DNA from: JAGVSV01 sp050952845
GTDB taxonomy: Bacteria; Bacillota; Clostridia; Christensenellales; Aristaeellaceae
NCBI GenBank assembly: GCA_050952845.1
Contig: JBMNLP010000001.1
Coordinates: 1,364,001-1,428,000 of the forward strand
Direction of reading: 5' to 3'
Length of the DNA stretch: 64,000 nucleotides
Both the position numbers and the translations under genes were made by a program. Every line of letters starts with the position of its first letter. Within the stretch, counting starts at the first letter, position 1. Below the pieces are notes generated by a model. That model ran no database searches. It was not told the origin of the DNA and worked only from the letters and a program-made list of their open reading frames with translations. Of the stretch, positions 17,160 through 26,153 are shown piece after piece.

Positions 17160-17192
17160 AGCGCGCTCGGCACGGAAAAGGCCGAGCGCGCT
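17160..17192 (-). terminator. Terminator hairpin behind transketolase
   Basis: 12-bp stem AGCGCGCTCGGC (17160-17171) and GCCGAGCGCGCT (17181-17192), nine-base loop. On the minus strand it is followed by TGTTTACTCTT, a weak T-rich tail, 20 bases after the tkt stop. On the plus strand no T-run follows. Confidence 0.75.
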
Positions 17193-17211
17193 CCTTCAAC
17201 TATTGTGAAAA

Positions 17212-19200
17212 TCAGTGCGACTGTTTCTCTAATACTTCTTTCGCTTTCGCTACAACATTGTCCACCGTAAAGCCATATTCCCTGAACAACACTTCTGCGG
17301 GTGCCGATGCACCGTAGCGGTCGATGCCGATGATGGCTCCATCCAGGCCGGTGAACCGGTACCAGGGCATGCTGGTTCCCGCCTCCACCGCCAGCCGCGC
17401 GCGCACACCTTCGGGAAACACGCTGCGGCGATATGCCTCATCCTGCTTCAAAAACACATTCATAGAGGGCATGGACACAACGCGCGCGTCAATACCGTCC
17501 TGCACAAGGCGTTTCTGTGCCTCGTAAATCAAGGAAACTTCGCTGCCTGATGCCATCAGGATCAAATCAGGCACTTCTTTCTTAGAGTCGGACAGCACAT
17601 AGCCGCCGCGGAAGGCCCGGCTGTCGGTTTCTTCAAACAAGGGCAGGTTCTGCCGGGTCAATATCAGGCAGGTGGGACCACAATTGGTCAGCGCGGTGAT
17701 CCAGGCAGCAGTGGTTTCGTGTCCGTCAGCAGGGCGGAAATCCGTAACGCCCGGCGTAGAACGAACCATGGCCAGCTGCTCGATCGGCTCATGGGTCAGA
17801 CCATCCTCGCCTACACCGATGGAATCATGCGTCAGCACATAGATGACTGGCAGTTTCATAATTGCCGACAGGCGAAGCGCCGGCTTCAGGTAGTCAGAGA
17901 ATATGAAGAATGTGCCGCAGTATACGATCAGCCCGCCATGCAGCGCGATGCCATTGCAGATCGCCGCCATCGCGTGCTCACGGATACCAAAGCGCAGATT
18001 GCGCCCCGCCCGGTTATCAGCGCTGTAGTCTCCTCCCCCATTGATCAGCGTCTTGTTTGATGGCGCCAGGTCGGCAGATCCGCCAACCAGGTTTGGCAGC
18101 AGCTTTGCCAGGCGGTTGATCATGTCGCCGGATGTTGAACGCGTCGCCGCTTTTCCGTCATATGCCCACAGCGCCTCATTGCTGACTAGCGTTTCCCGGT
18201 CCACCGGCTGGTGCCAGGCCTGCCAGGCAGCTGCAAGATCAGGATACTCCTTCTCATACTGTGCAAACAGCCGCTTCCACGCAGCATGTTTCTCTGCCGA
18301 TTGCTTCATTCTGTCGGCTACGTGCTGATAGACAGCATCCGATACGGCAAAGGACTGATCAGCCGCCATACCAAAAGCTTTTTTCAACGCGGCTACGTTA
18401 TCCTCGCCCAGCGGCTCTCCGTGCGCGCTTGCCTTGCCTGCCTTTGCTTCCGAGCCATAGCCTATGATCGTCGGACAGACAATCAACGTTGGGCGATCGG
18501 ACTGGTTGGCGGCATTCAAAGCCTCTAATACCTGGGCATGGTCGTTGCCGTCCTTAACGTGAATCACCCGCCAGCCATAAGCCTCAAACCGCATGCCGAC
18601 GTCCTCCTGGAACGCCAGATCGGTGTCACCTTCAATGGTAATTTCGTTGTCATCATACAACACCACCAATTTAGACAGCTTCAGCGTGCCTGCCAGCGAG
18701 CACGCTTCGCTGGTGATGCCTTCCATCATGCAGCCGTCGCCACAGATTACATACGTATGATGATCAACAATCGGGAAGCCCGGGCGATTAAAGTGCTGCG
18801 CCATCATCGTTTCAGCAATCGCAAAGCCCACGGCGTTTGCAAGGCCTTGCCCCAGGGGGCCCGTTGTTGTCTCTATTCCCAAATGCGCATCATGCTCCGG
18901 ATGTCCGGGCGTCTTGCTTTGCCATTGGCGAAACTGTTTCAGATCGTCCATGCTCATGTCATATCCGCATAGATGAAGCAGCGTATACAACAGGGCGCTG
19001 GCATGCCCGCTGGATAACACAAAGCGGTCGCGGTCCGGCCAAACCGGGTCGGCTGGATCATGCTTCATGGCGTACATCCACAGCGCGTACGCCATGGGCG
19101 CCATGCCCATAGGGGCTCCCGGGTGCCCGCTCTTTGCTTTTTGGACCATGTCCGCCGCTAAAACGCGAATGGTATTGACCGTCTCATGTTGTATGCTCAT
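17212..19200 (-). CDS. tkt: Transketolase
   Basis: 662 residues, full-length single-chain transketolase of the pentose phosphate pathway. The thiamine diphosphate motif reads GDGCMMEG...NEITIEGDTD, an N-terminal signature is AKSGHPGAPMGMAPMAYALW, and the pyrimidine-domain motif is RFGIREHAM. The ATG at 19200 follows AAGGAAGG, although the spacing is long. The leader contains a hairpin (19242-19268). Nothing in the neighbours points to a specialised role. Confidence 0.97.
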   Translation of the reverse strand: MSIQHETVNTIRVLAADMVQKAKSGHPGAPMGMAPMAYALWMYAMKHDPADPVWPDRDRFVLSSGHASALLYTLLHLCGYDMSMDDLKQFRQWQSKTPGHPEHDAHLGIETTTGPLGQGLANAVGFAIAETMMAQHFNRPGFPIVDHHTYVICGDGCMMEGITSEACSLAGTLKLSKLVVLYDDNEITIEGDTDLAFQEDVGMRFEAYGWRVIHVKDGNDHAQVLEALNAANQSDRPTLIVCPTIIGYGSEAKAGKASAHGEPLGEDNVAALKKAFGMAADQSFAVSDAVYQHVADRMKQSAEKHAAWKRLFAQYEKEYPDLAAAWQAWHQPVDRETLVSNEALWAYDGKAATRSTSGDMINRLAKLLPNLVGGSADLAPSNKTLINGGGDYSADNRAGRNLRFGIREHAMAAICNGIALHGGLIVYCGTFFIFSDYLKPALRLSAIMKLPVIYVLTHDSIGVGEDGLTHEPIEQLAMVRSTPGVTDFRPADGHETTAAWITALTNCGPTCLILTRQNLPLFEETDSRAFRGGYVLSDSKKEVPDLILMASGSEVSLIYEAQKRLVQDGIDARVVSMPSMNVFLKQDEAYRRSVFPEGVRARLAVEAGTSMPWYRFTGLDGAIIGIDRYGASAPAEVLFREYGFTVDNVVAKAKEVLEKQSH

Positions 19201-19241
19201 TATTGCACTTCCTTCCTTTTCGATTCATTGTTATTGAGATG

Positions 19242-19268
19242 CTCCGCTGATGTGATGGATCAACGGAG
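19242..19268 (-). other. Hairpin in the leader of tkt
   Basis: Arms CTCCGCTGAT (19242-19251) and ATCAACGGAG (19259-19268) pair over ten positions with one G-U, loop of seven. It lies about 42 bases before the tkt start and is not followed by T's in either direction, so it may be a leader structure rather than a terminator. Confidence 0.35.
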
Positions 19269-19282
19269 ACAAATCGATGTTG

Positions 19283-19399
19283 TCAGCGTTCATGATGACG
19301 CGATATAGCTGCCGTAGCAAATTCACTAAGCGTAACAACCTCGCCTGTTGCTGTGCCTAATATATCCGAACCGCTTTGCAGCGAAAAAAGATTGCTCAT
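19283..19399 (-). CDS. Small ORF coupled to the DUF2461 gene (38 aa, possible remnant)
   Basis: 38-residue frame starting at ATG 19399, which overlaps the stop of the DUF2461 gene as ATGA and has GGGGG four bases upstream. The peptide contains LGTATGEVVTLSEF, reminiscent of the N-terminal ATGEVVPLSEV strand of PTS EIIA(Glc) proteins, but the similarity stops there. It is either a truncated remnant or a genuine small peptide. No function is proposed. Confidence 0.35.
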   Translation of the reverse strand: MSNLFSLQSGSDILGTATGEVVTLSEFATAAISRHHER

Positions 19400-20064
19400 A
19401 TTTCCCCCATGATGAGGCTTTGGTCGTAGCAACCACGCAGCATACGATACAAAGGAGCCATCCGGTCGCAGTCGCGCAAAAACTCGTCCAACACAGCTTT
19501 TGTATAGATGATTTGGTGGTCTATGCCCAACCTGCTGACCAGCAGCTCCTTTTGCAGATACCAGGGTTTTAAAGCTGGAAGCAAGCTTTCGGGAACCGAC
19601 ATACGCTTGTACTGATCGCCTGCCAGCTGCAAGTTGCTGCCTTGCCCCGTATCGGGAAGCGCCCGCATCACATCGTCTGGATAAGCTAACATCCGCCTTC
19701 TAAAAATATCCATAGCAGGCTTGTTCTCACCCCAGAAGCCAAGCCCCCAGCTGATCCTCTCCACGCGGATTTCCAACCAAAACATCAGGCTTTTTTCGCG
19801 GGGTTCACCTTCGCGGCGGAATGTCAGCCAGTGATGATCCCGATAAGGGGATTTATCCTTTGTAAACCGCGTATCCCGATATATTCTGGATAATGCTTTG
19901 TAAGGACGCACTTCCATGCGATCATCAATCGCGCGCATGGCAGGAGCCGCTGTTTCGATAAAAGCATAATAAGGATCCCGCATCAGCTGATGATACTGTT
20001 CGCGGTGTTCATCCATAAAGGTTTTGTTATTGTTAAACCGCAGATCCAGCATAAAACCGATCAT
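19396..20064 (-). CDS. DUF2461 family protein (TIGR02453)
   Basis: 222 residues from ATG 20064. Family hallmarks are NNNKTFMDEHREQY, RPYKALSRIYRDTRFTKDKSPYRDH and a C-terminal EFLRDC-type segment. The function of the family is unknown. The conserved N-terminal motif F-x-GFP lies upstream of this ATG in the same frame (IIFNGFPAE), which implies that translation really starts at an ATT or ATC codon (20091 or 20088) behind AGGTGA. No in-frame ATG, GTG or TTG exists between the preceding in-frame stop and ATG 20064. Confidence 0.85.
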   Translation of the reverse strand: MIGFMLDLRFNNNKTFMDEHREQYHQLMRDPYYAFIETAAPAMRAIDDRMEVRPYKALSRIYRDTRFTKDKSPYRDHHWLTFRREGEPREKSLMFWLEIRVERISWGLGFWGENKPAMDIFRRRMLAYPDDVMRALPDTGQGSNLQLAGDQYKRMSVPESLLPALKPWYLQKELLVSRLGIDHQIIYTKAVLDEFLRDCDRMAPLYRMLRGCYDQSLIMGEI

Positions 20065-20118
20065 TTCAGCGGGAAAACCGTTAAAGATAATGTCTCACCT
20101 CACCCCGTTGATAGGCTC

Positions 20119-20147
20119 ATTATACCTGTTCCCTGCATGGAATTCAA
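20119..20147 (-). promoter_or_regulatory. Promoter of the DUF2461 gene
   Basis: Minus strand TTGAAT (20147-20142), 17 bases, TATAAT (20124-20119). The transcript would begin near 20112, about 20 bases ahead of the proposed ATT/ATC start. Confidence 0.8.
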
Positions 20148-20181
20148 GGTGAATTCTAACAATACGCGTCAGGGTAGGCAA

Positions 20182-21582
20182 TCAATGTCTTCCACTGAGC
20201 TTGCTGAATATCTTTCCAGCAAGCGGCGCCGCCACCGCTCCCCCGCCACCAGCGTTCTCAACCACCACGCAGACGGCATAAGGCGTAGCCGGGTTGTCCA
20301 GAAAGCCAATAAACCAGGCGTTCGTATCGGCTTGTCTGTCAACCTGGGCTGAACCTGTTTTGCCGCACACCCTGGCTCCTCGAACTGCCGCTCCCCTGGC
20401 GGTGCCACGCTGCACCGCCTCGGCCATCATATCAGCAATCAAGTCGGCAGTGTGCTTGTTAACGGGTGATGCATACACCTTGGGCGTATACCATGCCACC
20501 GTTTCTCCAACTGGCGAAGCAGCTTTTAGTAACAAACCAGGTTCCATCATCACGCCATCATTGGCGATTGCAGCGGCGACCATGCACATGTGCAGCGGAG
20601 TAACTGCCAGGGCGCTCTGCCCAACACCGGTCCAGGCAATCTCCTTTTCCGATCTGTTGATGGAGGGATACACTGAATTTTCCACCACGATGTCTTTAAA
20701 TAGAAAATAATCGTTCAGCTTGAACGCCTCTGCGGTTTTTCGCATGGCTTCATCCCCCAGGTTCAGGGCGATCTGTGCGAAAGCGATATTGCAGCTGACT
20801 GCAAACGCTTGTTTGAGACCAATGTGGCCATGTGCAGCGCCACCGGCATCGACGATGCTGGTATCCGTCAGGTCGAGCGATCCGGCGCAAAAATATGTTT
20901 CATTTTGAGCGTTGGCGTCATTGGTCAGCAAGGATGCAAGGGTAAGCACCTTATAGGTTGAGCCGGGGGCGCTGAGCCACCTTGTCGCCCGATTCCAGAA
21001 AGGTTTGAGCGGATTCATCTCCACTTCGCGTGTTACGCGCATGGGGTCAAACAGAGGATAGCTTTGCATGACGAGCACTTCTCCTGTTTGATAGTTCATC
21101 ACAATGACCGCGCCGCTTTTTCCGGCAGGAAACAACCTGGCAATGTCTGCGGATAGCATGCTGTCAATGGTCAGTGTGATGTCATTGCCGCGGCGCTTCT
21201 CATGGCGAATCGCCTTCATGACGCGCTGGATATACGATCCGTTGAATCCATATAAATGGTTTGCCATAAACGTCTCGGCGCCATAGGCAATATTGCCAGC
21301 GCTGTCCCCCACGGCATGCACCACAGCGCTTCGCACTGCTGCCTGCTGGTGATAAACCCTTTTTCCGTCTGTGGATGTATCTGCCAGCAATTGCTGATTT
21401 CGATCGAATATGCTGCCAGCCACCACGCCTGCTTTAATTTTTCGGGCATAGTTATTTGCGTTGGATGAGAACCATCTGTTGCCGAATACTGTGATGCTGT
21501 ACGCGCCATAGACAATCATCGACAGCATCAACACGCTTAGGATGGCGGCAATTCTGCGGATGTTCTGCTTAATCAGCTTCAT
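20182..21582 (-). CDS. Class B penicillin-binding protein (transpeptidase, PbpA/FtsI-like)
   Basis: 466 residues from ATG 21582 (GGGAG upstream). A single N-terminal membrane anchor (IAAILSVLMLSMIVYGAYSI) is followed by a short dimerisation region and the transpeptidase domain: active-site Ser in SAPGSTYK, SxN motif in AVSCNIAF, and KTG in VCGKTGSAQV. It cross-links peptidoglycan outside the membrane. It overlaps the FtsW/RodA gene by 14 bases, so the two probably form a SEDS-PBP synthase pair. The protein is short and lacks PASTA repeats, like the PbpA proteins found beside FtsW/FHA genes in Clostridia and Actinobacteria. Confidence 0.93.
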   Translation of the reverse strand: MKLIKQNIRRIAAILSVLMLSMIVYGAYSITVFGNRWFSSNANNYARKIKAGVVAGSIFDRNQQLLADTSTDGKRVYHQQAAVRSAVVHAVGDSAGNIAYGAETFMANHLYGFNGSYIQRVMKAIRHEKRRGNDITLTIDSMLSADIARLFPAGKSGAVIVMNYQTGEVLVMQSYPLFDPMRVTREVEMNPLKPFWNRATRWLSAPGSTYKVLTLASLLTNDANAQNETYFCAGSLDLTDTSIVDAGGAAHGHIGLKQAFAVSCNIAFAQIALNLGDEAMRKTAEAFKLNDYFLFKDIVVENSVYPSINRSEKEIAWTGVGQSALAVTPLHMCMVAAAIANDGVMMEPGLLLKAASPVGETVAWYTPKVYASPVNKHTADLIADMMAEAVQRGTARGAAVRGARVCGKTGSAQVDRQADTNAWFIGFLDNPATPYAVCVVVENAGGGGAVAAPLAGKIFSKLSGRH

Positions 21583-22819
21583 ATGCGTCCGTCTCCCATA
21601 TCGCCAGCATCTCATCCTCTTTTAGTTGGGACTTGTTTACGCTGTCTACTCCCTGAGCCAAGCCTAAGATGGCCATGCTTGACATCAGCGATGTGCCGCC
21701 GTAGCTGATAAATGGCAGTGTCACACCGGTCAGCGGTATCATCTTGATGTTGCCGCCGATGATAATAAAGGTCTGCACAATGATGATGCTGGCGGCACCA
21801 AGCGACAGCAGCATATGAAACCTTGTCTGTGACTGCAGTGCAATCCCAATGCCTCGCAGGAACAGTGCAACGAACAGCAGGATGACAACAACACCAAAGA
21901 TTAAGCCAAACTCGTTCATTACCACAGCAAAAATAAAGTCAGTCGTATATGCGGGAATATCATAGGCGTTTCCTGCGCCCAGCCCCACGCCCCAGGGGCC
22001 GCCGTTCACCATGGCAATCAACGACTGAACAATCTGATACCCATCGCCTCTGTAGTCTATCCAGGGGTTGATCCATATGCGGACACGCTTTTTCACGTGG
22101 CTGAACATGGTGTAGCCCACCGCACCGCCCACAGCAGCACCAACTGTGCCTAACCCCAACAGCATCAGGCTACCCGTTGCTGTCAGCAGCATGATAAACG
22201 CAGTGGCATAAAACACCAGCGCAGTGCCCAGATCTTTCTGCAGCATCAGGAACCCCAGGCAGATGCCGGCGTATAAAATCGCGGCTAACACTTTTCTTTT
22301 GGACAGCAGGTAGGCTTCCACTAACAGTAAGGCGATTTTAACCACCTCGCTGGGCTGGATGCTGATGCCTGCAACGGTAACCCAGGCTTGCGCACCATAC
22401 CGCTCGGTGCCAAAAAGCAACGGTGTTGCCATGAATGCAATTGACCCCAGTGCCACAAGCCAGATTAGCTTATCCCACCGGCAAACATGCCTAACCAGCA
22501 GAATCATAGCCACCATCGCCAGTACACCCACTCCGTAGTTGATGGCCTGGTTAAAGCCTTTTTGCGGATCCATCCGATACAGCATCAGCACGCCCAGCGC
22601 GCATAAAAAGTTAACCAACGATAGCAGCAGCCGATCTGCCGGGAACAGCTTTGGTATCAACACAGTAGAAACAAGGAATATCAGCGGTACAATCAACACC
22701 ATCGACATGCTCATCACATTGAAGTCTTTTACCGCCAGCAGCATGAAGGCGCTGGTGAAAAACACAACCATGGTGTTAATAAGATTCCTTGCCTGTTTTC
22801 TTGTGGCTTTATCTCCCAT
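21569..22819 (-). CDS. SEDS family glycosyltransferase (FtsW/RodA/SpoVE)
   Basis: 416-residue polytopic protein with about ten membrane helices. Conserved SEDS stretches include GISIQPSEVVKIALLL, NPWIDYRGDGYQIVQSL, TDFIFAVVMNEFG and LPFISYGGTSLMSSM. It polymerises lipid II into glycan strands. Located between the FHA gene (overlap 11 bases) and the transpeptidase (overlap 14 bases), one operon. Which of FtsW, RodA or SpoVE it equals functionally cannot be read from sequence. Confidence 0.93.
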   Translation of the reverse strand: MGDKATRKQARNLINTMVVFFTSAFMLLAVKDFNVMSMSMVLIVPLIFLVSTVLIPKLFPADRLLLSLVNFLCALGVLMLYRMDPQKGFNQAINYGVGVLAMVAMILLVRHVCRWDKLIWLVALGSIAFMATPLLFGTERYGAQAWVTVAGISIQPSEVVKIALLLVEAYLLSKRKVLAAILYAGICLGFLMLQKDLGTALVFYATAFIMLLTATGSLMLLGLGTVGAAVGGAVGYTMFSHVKKRVRIWINPWIDYRGDGYQIVQSLIAMVNGGPWGVGLGAGNAYDIPAYTTDFIFAVVMNEFGLIFGVVVILLFVALFLRGIGIALQSQTRFHMLLSLGAASIIIVQTFIIIGGNIKMIPLTGVTLPFISYGGTSLMSSMAILGLAQGVDSVNKSQLKEDEMLAIWETDAYEAD

Positions 22820-23594
22820 TTCTGTCCCATTTCATGCGCCGTCGCTCTGTTCGGCTAAGCCGAACTGAATACGGCACATTTTCCTCTAAGCTCTCCTCCT
22901 GTGGCAGGCTGTCAAAAACTTCCGGAGGCGGCACAGCATACGGCCAGGTCACCTGCAAGCTGCTGTCATACTCTATATCTGCTGTCTGATGCATCTCCAT
23001 GTTAGCAGCCGAAGACATATCGGGAGGAATGTAAGGCATCTGTTCCGAATCCTGGTAGGCCATGGCTGCCTGAACAAAGGGATCGGCAAGCTCGTAGCCC
23101 AGCAAGACCGATATGTCGGCAGCTTCCTCATGCTGCCAAACGGGTATGTCGAGCCCTTCAAACAACCTGAACCGGAGTGGATGTTCACCAATCGTCAATA
23201 CCGAGCCGTGCAGCGCATAAGCGTCGCTTTGCTGCAGCGGCAAGCCGTCAAGATCTGCCTGCAGTCTCTTGCTCAGCAACACCAGGCGTATGCCCTTGTG
23301 CCTGGTGAATGTAAACTCGATGTGCCTGCTCCTGAGCCCCGGTATTCGGACATCACAAACCCTTGACGAGCCAATCAACCCTTCCCTGGGCAGGGAATGA
23401 CTTTCACCGGTATACAAATCGACAATCTCACCAATTAAACCGGCGTCCGGCAACTTGTGCAGTATTTTGCGGTGTTGCCGGTTTTCGTGCATCAGCCAGC
23501 GAAACACCCTGATAACAATGAGCACCCCAAGTGCGGCAAACCAATACCGCATGCCCTGGGCAATCAGCTCATAGGTATCTGCCGGCATCTGCAC
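22809..23594 (-). CDS. Membrane-anchored FHA domain protein
   Basis: 261 residues. One N-terminal hydrophobic segment (YWFAALGVLIVIRVFRWLM) is followed by an FHA domain at about residues 55-145, recognised by GLIGSSRVCDVRIPGLRSRHIEF. FHA domains bind phosphothreonine, so the protein may link a Ser/Thr kinase to the SEDS-PBP pair encoded behind it. The C-terminal third is low-complexity, acidic and unlike anything I know. The start is GTG 23594 or ATG 23588, both after GGAGGGG. A kinase gene is not in this window. Confidence 0.8.
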   Translation of the reverse strand: MQMPADTYELIAQGMRYWFAALGVLIVIRVFRWLMHENRQHRKILHKLPDAGLIGEIVDLYTGESHSLPREGLIGSSRVCDVRIPGLRSRHIEFTFTRHKGIRLVLLSKRLQADLDGLPLQQSDAYALHGSVLTIGEHPLRFRLFEGLDIPVWQHEEAADISVLLGYELADPFVQAAMAYQDSEQMPYIPPDMSSAANMEMHQTADIEYDSSLQVTWPYAVPPPEVFDSLPQEESLEENVPYSVRLSRTERRRMKWDRNGR

Positions 23595-23620
23595 GCTCCC
23601 CTCCTGCCTTTATACTGTGC

Positions 23621-23673
23621 ATTATACCATAGGATACGAGCAGGTTCACCGGGGCGTTTCGGTTGAATGTAAA
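23621..23673 (-). promoter_or_regulatory. Promoter of the FHA-ftsW-pbp operon
   Basis: TATAAT (23626-23621) with a poor -35 (GTGAAC at 23649-23644, 17-base spacer). A TTTACAT heptamer lies at 23673-23667, 40 bases before the -10, one helical turn farther than in the three TTTACAT-N30 promoters described elsewhere in this list. Confidence 0.55.
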
Positions 23674-23747
23674 ATATAACAGCATATTGCTTCATGATAA
23701 TCTGGCGAATGGACCTGCACATCAAAGAAGCAAAAAGAGCTTACGTG

Positions 23748-25157
23748 TCATTCATCGCAGCGTGTTGTTTTGAAGTACTTTCTCCACATAGCACGAATGC
23801 GACCATCCAGAGTTTGCAGGAGCTTTAGCCCGGCTTCTCTGTCTCCACAATAGTATTCCTTCATGGCGCGCCCCTGTTCATAGCAGGCTTCCTGATGGAG
23901 CGGGAAATAGTTGTTCATCAGGAAACAGGCATACTTGACCAGCCTCAGTTCGCCCACAAGGCGGAATTCCTTGCTGATCGCATCAACTGCCACCGAGTGT
24001 TGGGCGCGGATGGCCTCCAGAATCGCCGTGCAGGAATTTTCGCGAGCGAAGCAGATGGTCGACGCGACAAACGCGCTGGGATTCTGAAACAGCACATGGC
24101 TATCCGAACTGCCTACCACGGGGAAGCGCAAACCGTCGGCAAGGGCTTGATAGTAATGGATGCTCTGGAAACCATTCTGCTCAAAGTATCGCTCGCCACC
24201 CAATACTTCAAACGCATCGAAGGGCTGCTTTTCAAACAGATACTGCGTCAAGCGCTCGTCGGCGTGAAAGGCAACACCATGCTCAGAACTGTTGTGAATC
24301 CAATAAGGATGCGGAAAAATCGACAGTCCGCCCGCAGCACGAATCTGGTCGCAGATCCAGCAAAAGCCGGCGTAGACATAGCGTGGAATCCCCTGCGGAA
24401 TGGGCTCCAGCGTGTCCGCGTACGCTTTAATTATTTCGCGGAATTCCGTCTCGGTCATGGTTCCTGGAAAGGAGGACCCTTCCATTTTTTTCCACATGTG
24501 GGGAAAGCGCGCAGTAATGCCGGGATTTTTCCTTTCCATTGCAGAAAACACCGTGTCCACCATCGCATTGATGCTGTATTGCCCGCCCACATGGACGCAG
24601 TGCAGATGACAATCTGGCAGGTGTACCTCCTCGCCGGTCATCAGACACATCTCAATGGGCGCATCCCGATAGGCGTCCATGCACTCAATAGATGCAGAAA
24701 AGTTACTATGGTCAGTGAGGGCAATGAAATCATATCCCATTCGACGCATGTATGCGGCGACCACAGCCGGATCCTGACGGCCATCAGAACGGATGGAATG
24801 CAGGTGCAGATCCCCCATCAGCGGGATTAAGCCCGCTAAATCGTTGTCCACAGCGTATATAGACAGTTTGCAGTCCTGTCCCATAAGGTTTGTAAAACGC
24901 AGGACATGCTCTTGTTCCGATGCAAAGCTGTGCACAAAGCGCAAACAGCCGTCAGCATCCGGCTTCAGCTCATATGTGCAAATGCTGCGCTGTGTGTTAT
25001 CCTGGGGATATACGCGTCCCTGAAGCGGGGAAATGCAAAGTTGAACGACCTCCGGAAACTGCGCGTGAAGACCGAGCGGACGAATGGTGATTTCCATGTC
25101 ATCGCCCACGCGAACCACCTTGGGATAGATATCATAGTAGTTCAGTTCAATGCTCAT
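23748..25157 (-). CDS. PHP domain metallohydrolase (CehA/McbA-like)
   Basis: 469 residues. The central region carries the PHP metal-binding signature GDLHLHSIRSDG, followed by FIALTDHSN, TGEEVHLP and, further on, FPHPYW and GSSDSHVLF. PHP proteins hydrolyse phosphoesters or related bonds; the CehA/McbA subgroup acts on various esters. The N-terminal 100 residues form a beta-rich extra domain. It begins 24 bases behind telA, so it is the last gene of the vWA-XpaC-binding protein-TelA operon. The substrate is unknown. Confidence 0.85.
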   Translation of the reverse strand: MSIELNYYDIYPKVVRVGDDMEITIRPLGLHAQFPEVVQLCISPLQGRVYPQDNTQRSICTYELKPDADGCLRFVHSFASEQEHVLRFTNLMGQDCKLSIYAVDNDLAGLIPLMGDLHLHSIRSDGRQDPAVVAAYMRRMGYDFIALTDHSNFSASIECMDAYRDAPIEMCLMTGEEVHLPDCHLHCVHVGGQYSINAMVDTVFSAMERKNPGITARFPHMWKKMEGSSFPGTMTETEFREIIKAYADTLEPIPQGIPRYVYAGFCWICDQIRAAGGLSIFPHPYWIHNSSEHGVAFHADERLTQYLFEKQPFDAFEVLGGERYFEQNGFQSIHYYQALADGLRFPVVGSSDSHVLFQNPSAFVASTICFARENSCTAILEAIRAQHSVAVDAISKEFRLVGELRLVKYACFLMNNYFPLHQEACYEQGRAMKEYYCGDREAGLKLLQTLDGRIRAMWRKYFKTTRCDE

Positions 25158-25181
25158 TTATCTCTCTATCCTCCAGCCTCG

Positions 25182-26153
25182 TCATGAGTTCTTAGCTTGC
25201 TGCGCACTGACAAGGGTCTCTTCAAGCAGTTGTTTCAGCTGAACGTCGGCCTTCTTCAAACGTTCCAGCTCTGTGAGCACATTGTCGCCCTCCTGCATAG
25301 CATCCCTGCCACCTTCTTTGAGCGCATACTGGGCCTGGTCCATGGCTTCCACCGCCTGCCGGGCAGCCCTGCGATAGGCTCCCAATGCTTCCTGCTGCCG
25401 GTTCATGTTCAGGGCCAGGGCCAACTGGCTCTGCCATAAAGGGAGGGCGAATTCTGTCATCTGTTTGAGCTTGTCGATTACCAGCTGCTGGTTGTGCTGG
25501 GTCAGGCGGATTTGCAGGGCCAGCTGTAGGCTGATGGTTTTAGACTGCCGTAATTGATGAAGGCGGCCCGAAAACAAATCGACAAACTGCGTTGAATTTG
25601 TTCCGTCCTGTGCAGGTTCTTCCCGCATTGCATCAGCCAGCGCCTGCTCTCCAGCTAAAATTTTTTGTGCCAATGCATGATAACATGCCCTGTTGCGTTC
25701 ATACAGGGTGTCCAGCATCCCCCACTCCTTCTGCAGCGCCAGCCTGGCCATGTCCAGGTTATTGGCCAGGCGGTCGATCAGGTAGGTGATTTCGGTATAA
25801 TCCCGGCGCAGGGCGGCGTACTGCCTTTTTTCTTTGGATAACAGGGAAGCCAACAATCCTTTAGGCTTTCGGAGAGCCTCGATGTTCAAGGATTCAATCT
25901 GCTCCTGCAAGGCATGGATGGCAGCGACCGCATCCCCAAGGGCGTCGCCGGAGGCTCTTTTAAGCAACAGGTCCGATAGATCGCCGAAGCTGCGCTGTTC
26001 TTTGGCGCCATAGCCCGTAGCGGTGAGGGCATCCTGCAAATCAATGTTCCGGGCCTGGATCAGTACCTCTTGCCTTTGCTCCAGCGTAAGCTGAGCCTGG
26101 GTTTCAAAATCCCTTGCAATTTGAACAGGATCAAAGGTGGATGACACGCTCAT
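25182..26153 (-). CDS. TelA family protein (toxic anion resistance)
   Basis: 323 residues, mostly helical with long coiled-coil stretches. The family (TelA/YaaN) is named for tellurite resistance, but its biochemical role is unresolved. ATG 26153 overlaps the stop of the preceding gene as ATGA. XpaC- and TelA-type genes are neighbours in other Bacillota (xpaC-yaaN in B. subtilis), which supports the identification. Here the pair is embedded with two solute-binding-like proteins and a vWA domain. Confidence 0.85.
   Translation of the reverse strand: MSVSSTFDPVQIARDFETQAQLTLEQRQEVLIQARNIDLQDALTATGYGAKEQRSFGDLSDLLLKRASGDALGDAVAAIHALQEQIESLNIEALRKPKGLLASLLSKEKRQYAALRRDYTEITYLIDRLANNLDMARLALQKEWGMLDTLYERNRACYHALAQKILAGEQALADAMREEPAQDGTNSTQFVDLFSGRLHQLRQSKTISLQLALQIRLTQHNQQLVIDKLKQMTEFALPLWQSQLALALNMNRQQEALGAYRRAARQAVEAMDQAQYALKEGGRDAMQEGDNVLTELERLKKADVQLKQLLEETLVSAQQAKNS

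Larger units (their letters stand above)
15390..17163 (+). mobile_element. IS5/IS1182-like insertion sequence (boundaries tentative)
   Basis: One transposase gene inserted between lexA and tkt. Two alternative terminal repeats are seen. CGCTGTTTACT at 15390-15400 is matched inverted at 17153-17163 (11 of 11). TTTTTGCCTCTGGC at 15371-15384 is matched inverted at 17095-17108 (13 of 14). They cross rather than nest, so only one can be the true end pair. No convincing target duplication is visible at either pair. The 17153 repeat overlaps the transketolase terminator, which weakens it. Confidence 0.6.

Noticed and set aside
23895..24830. 311-codon open frame antisense to the PHP gene
   Set aside because: The PHP motifs on the other strand are clear; the antisense product shows no domain.
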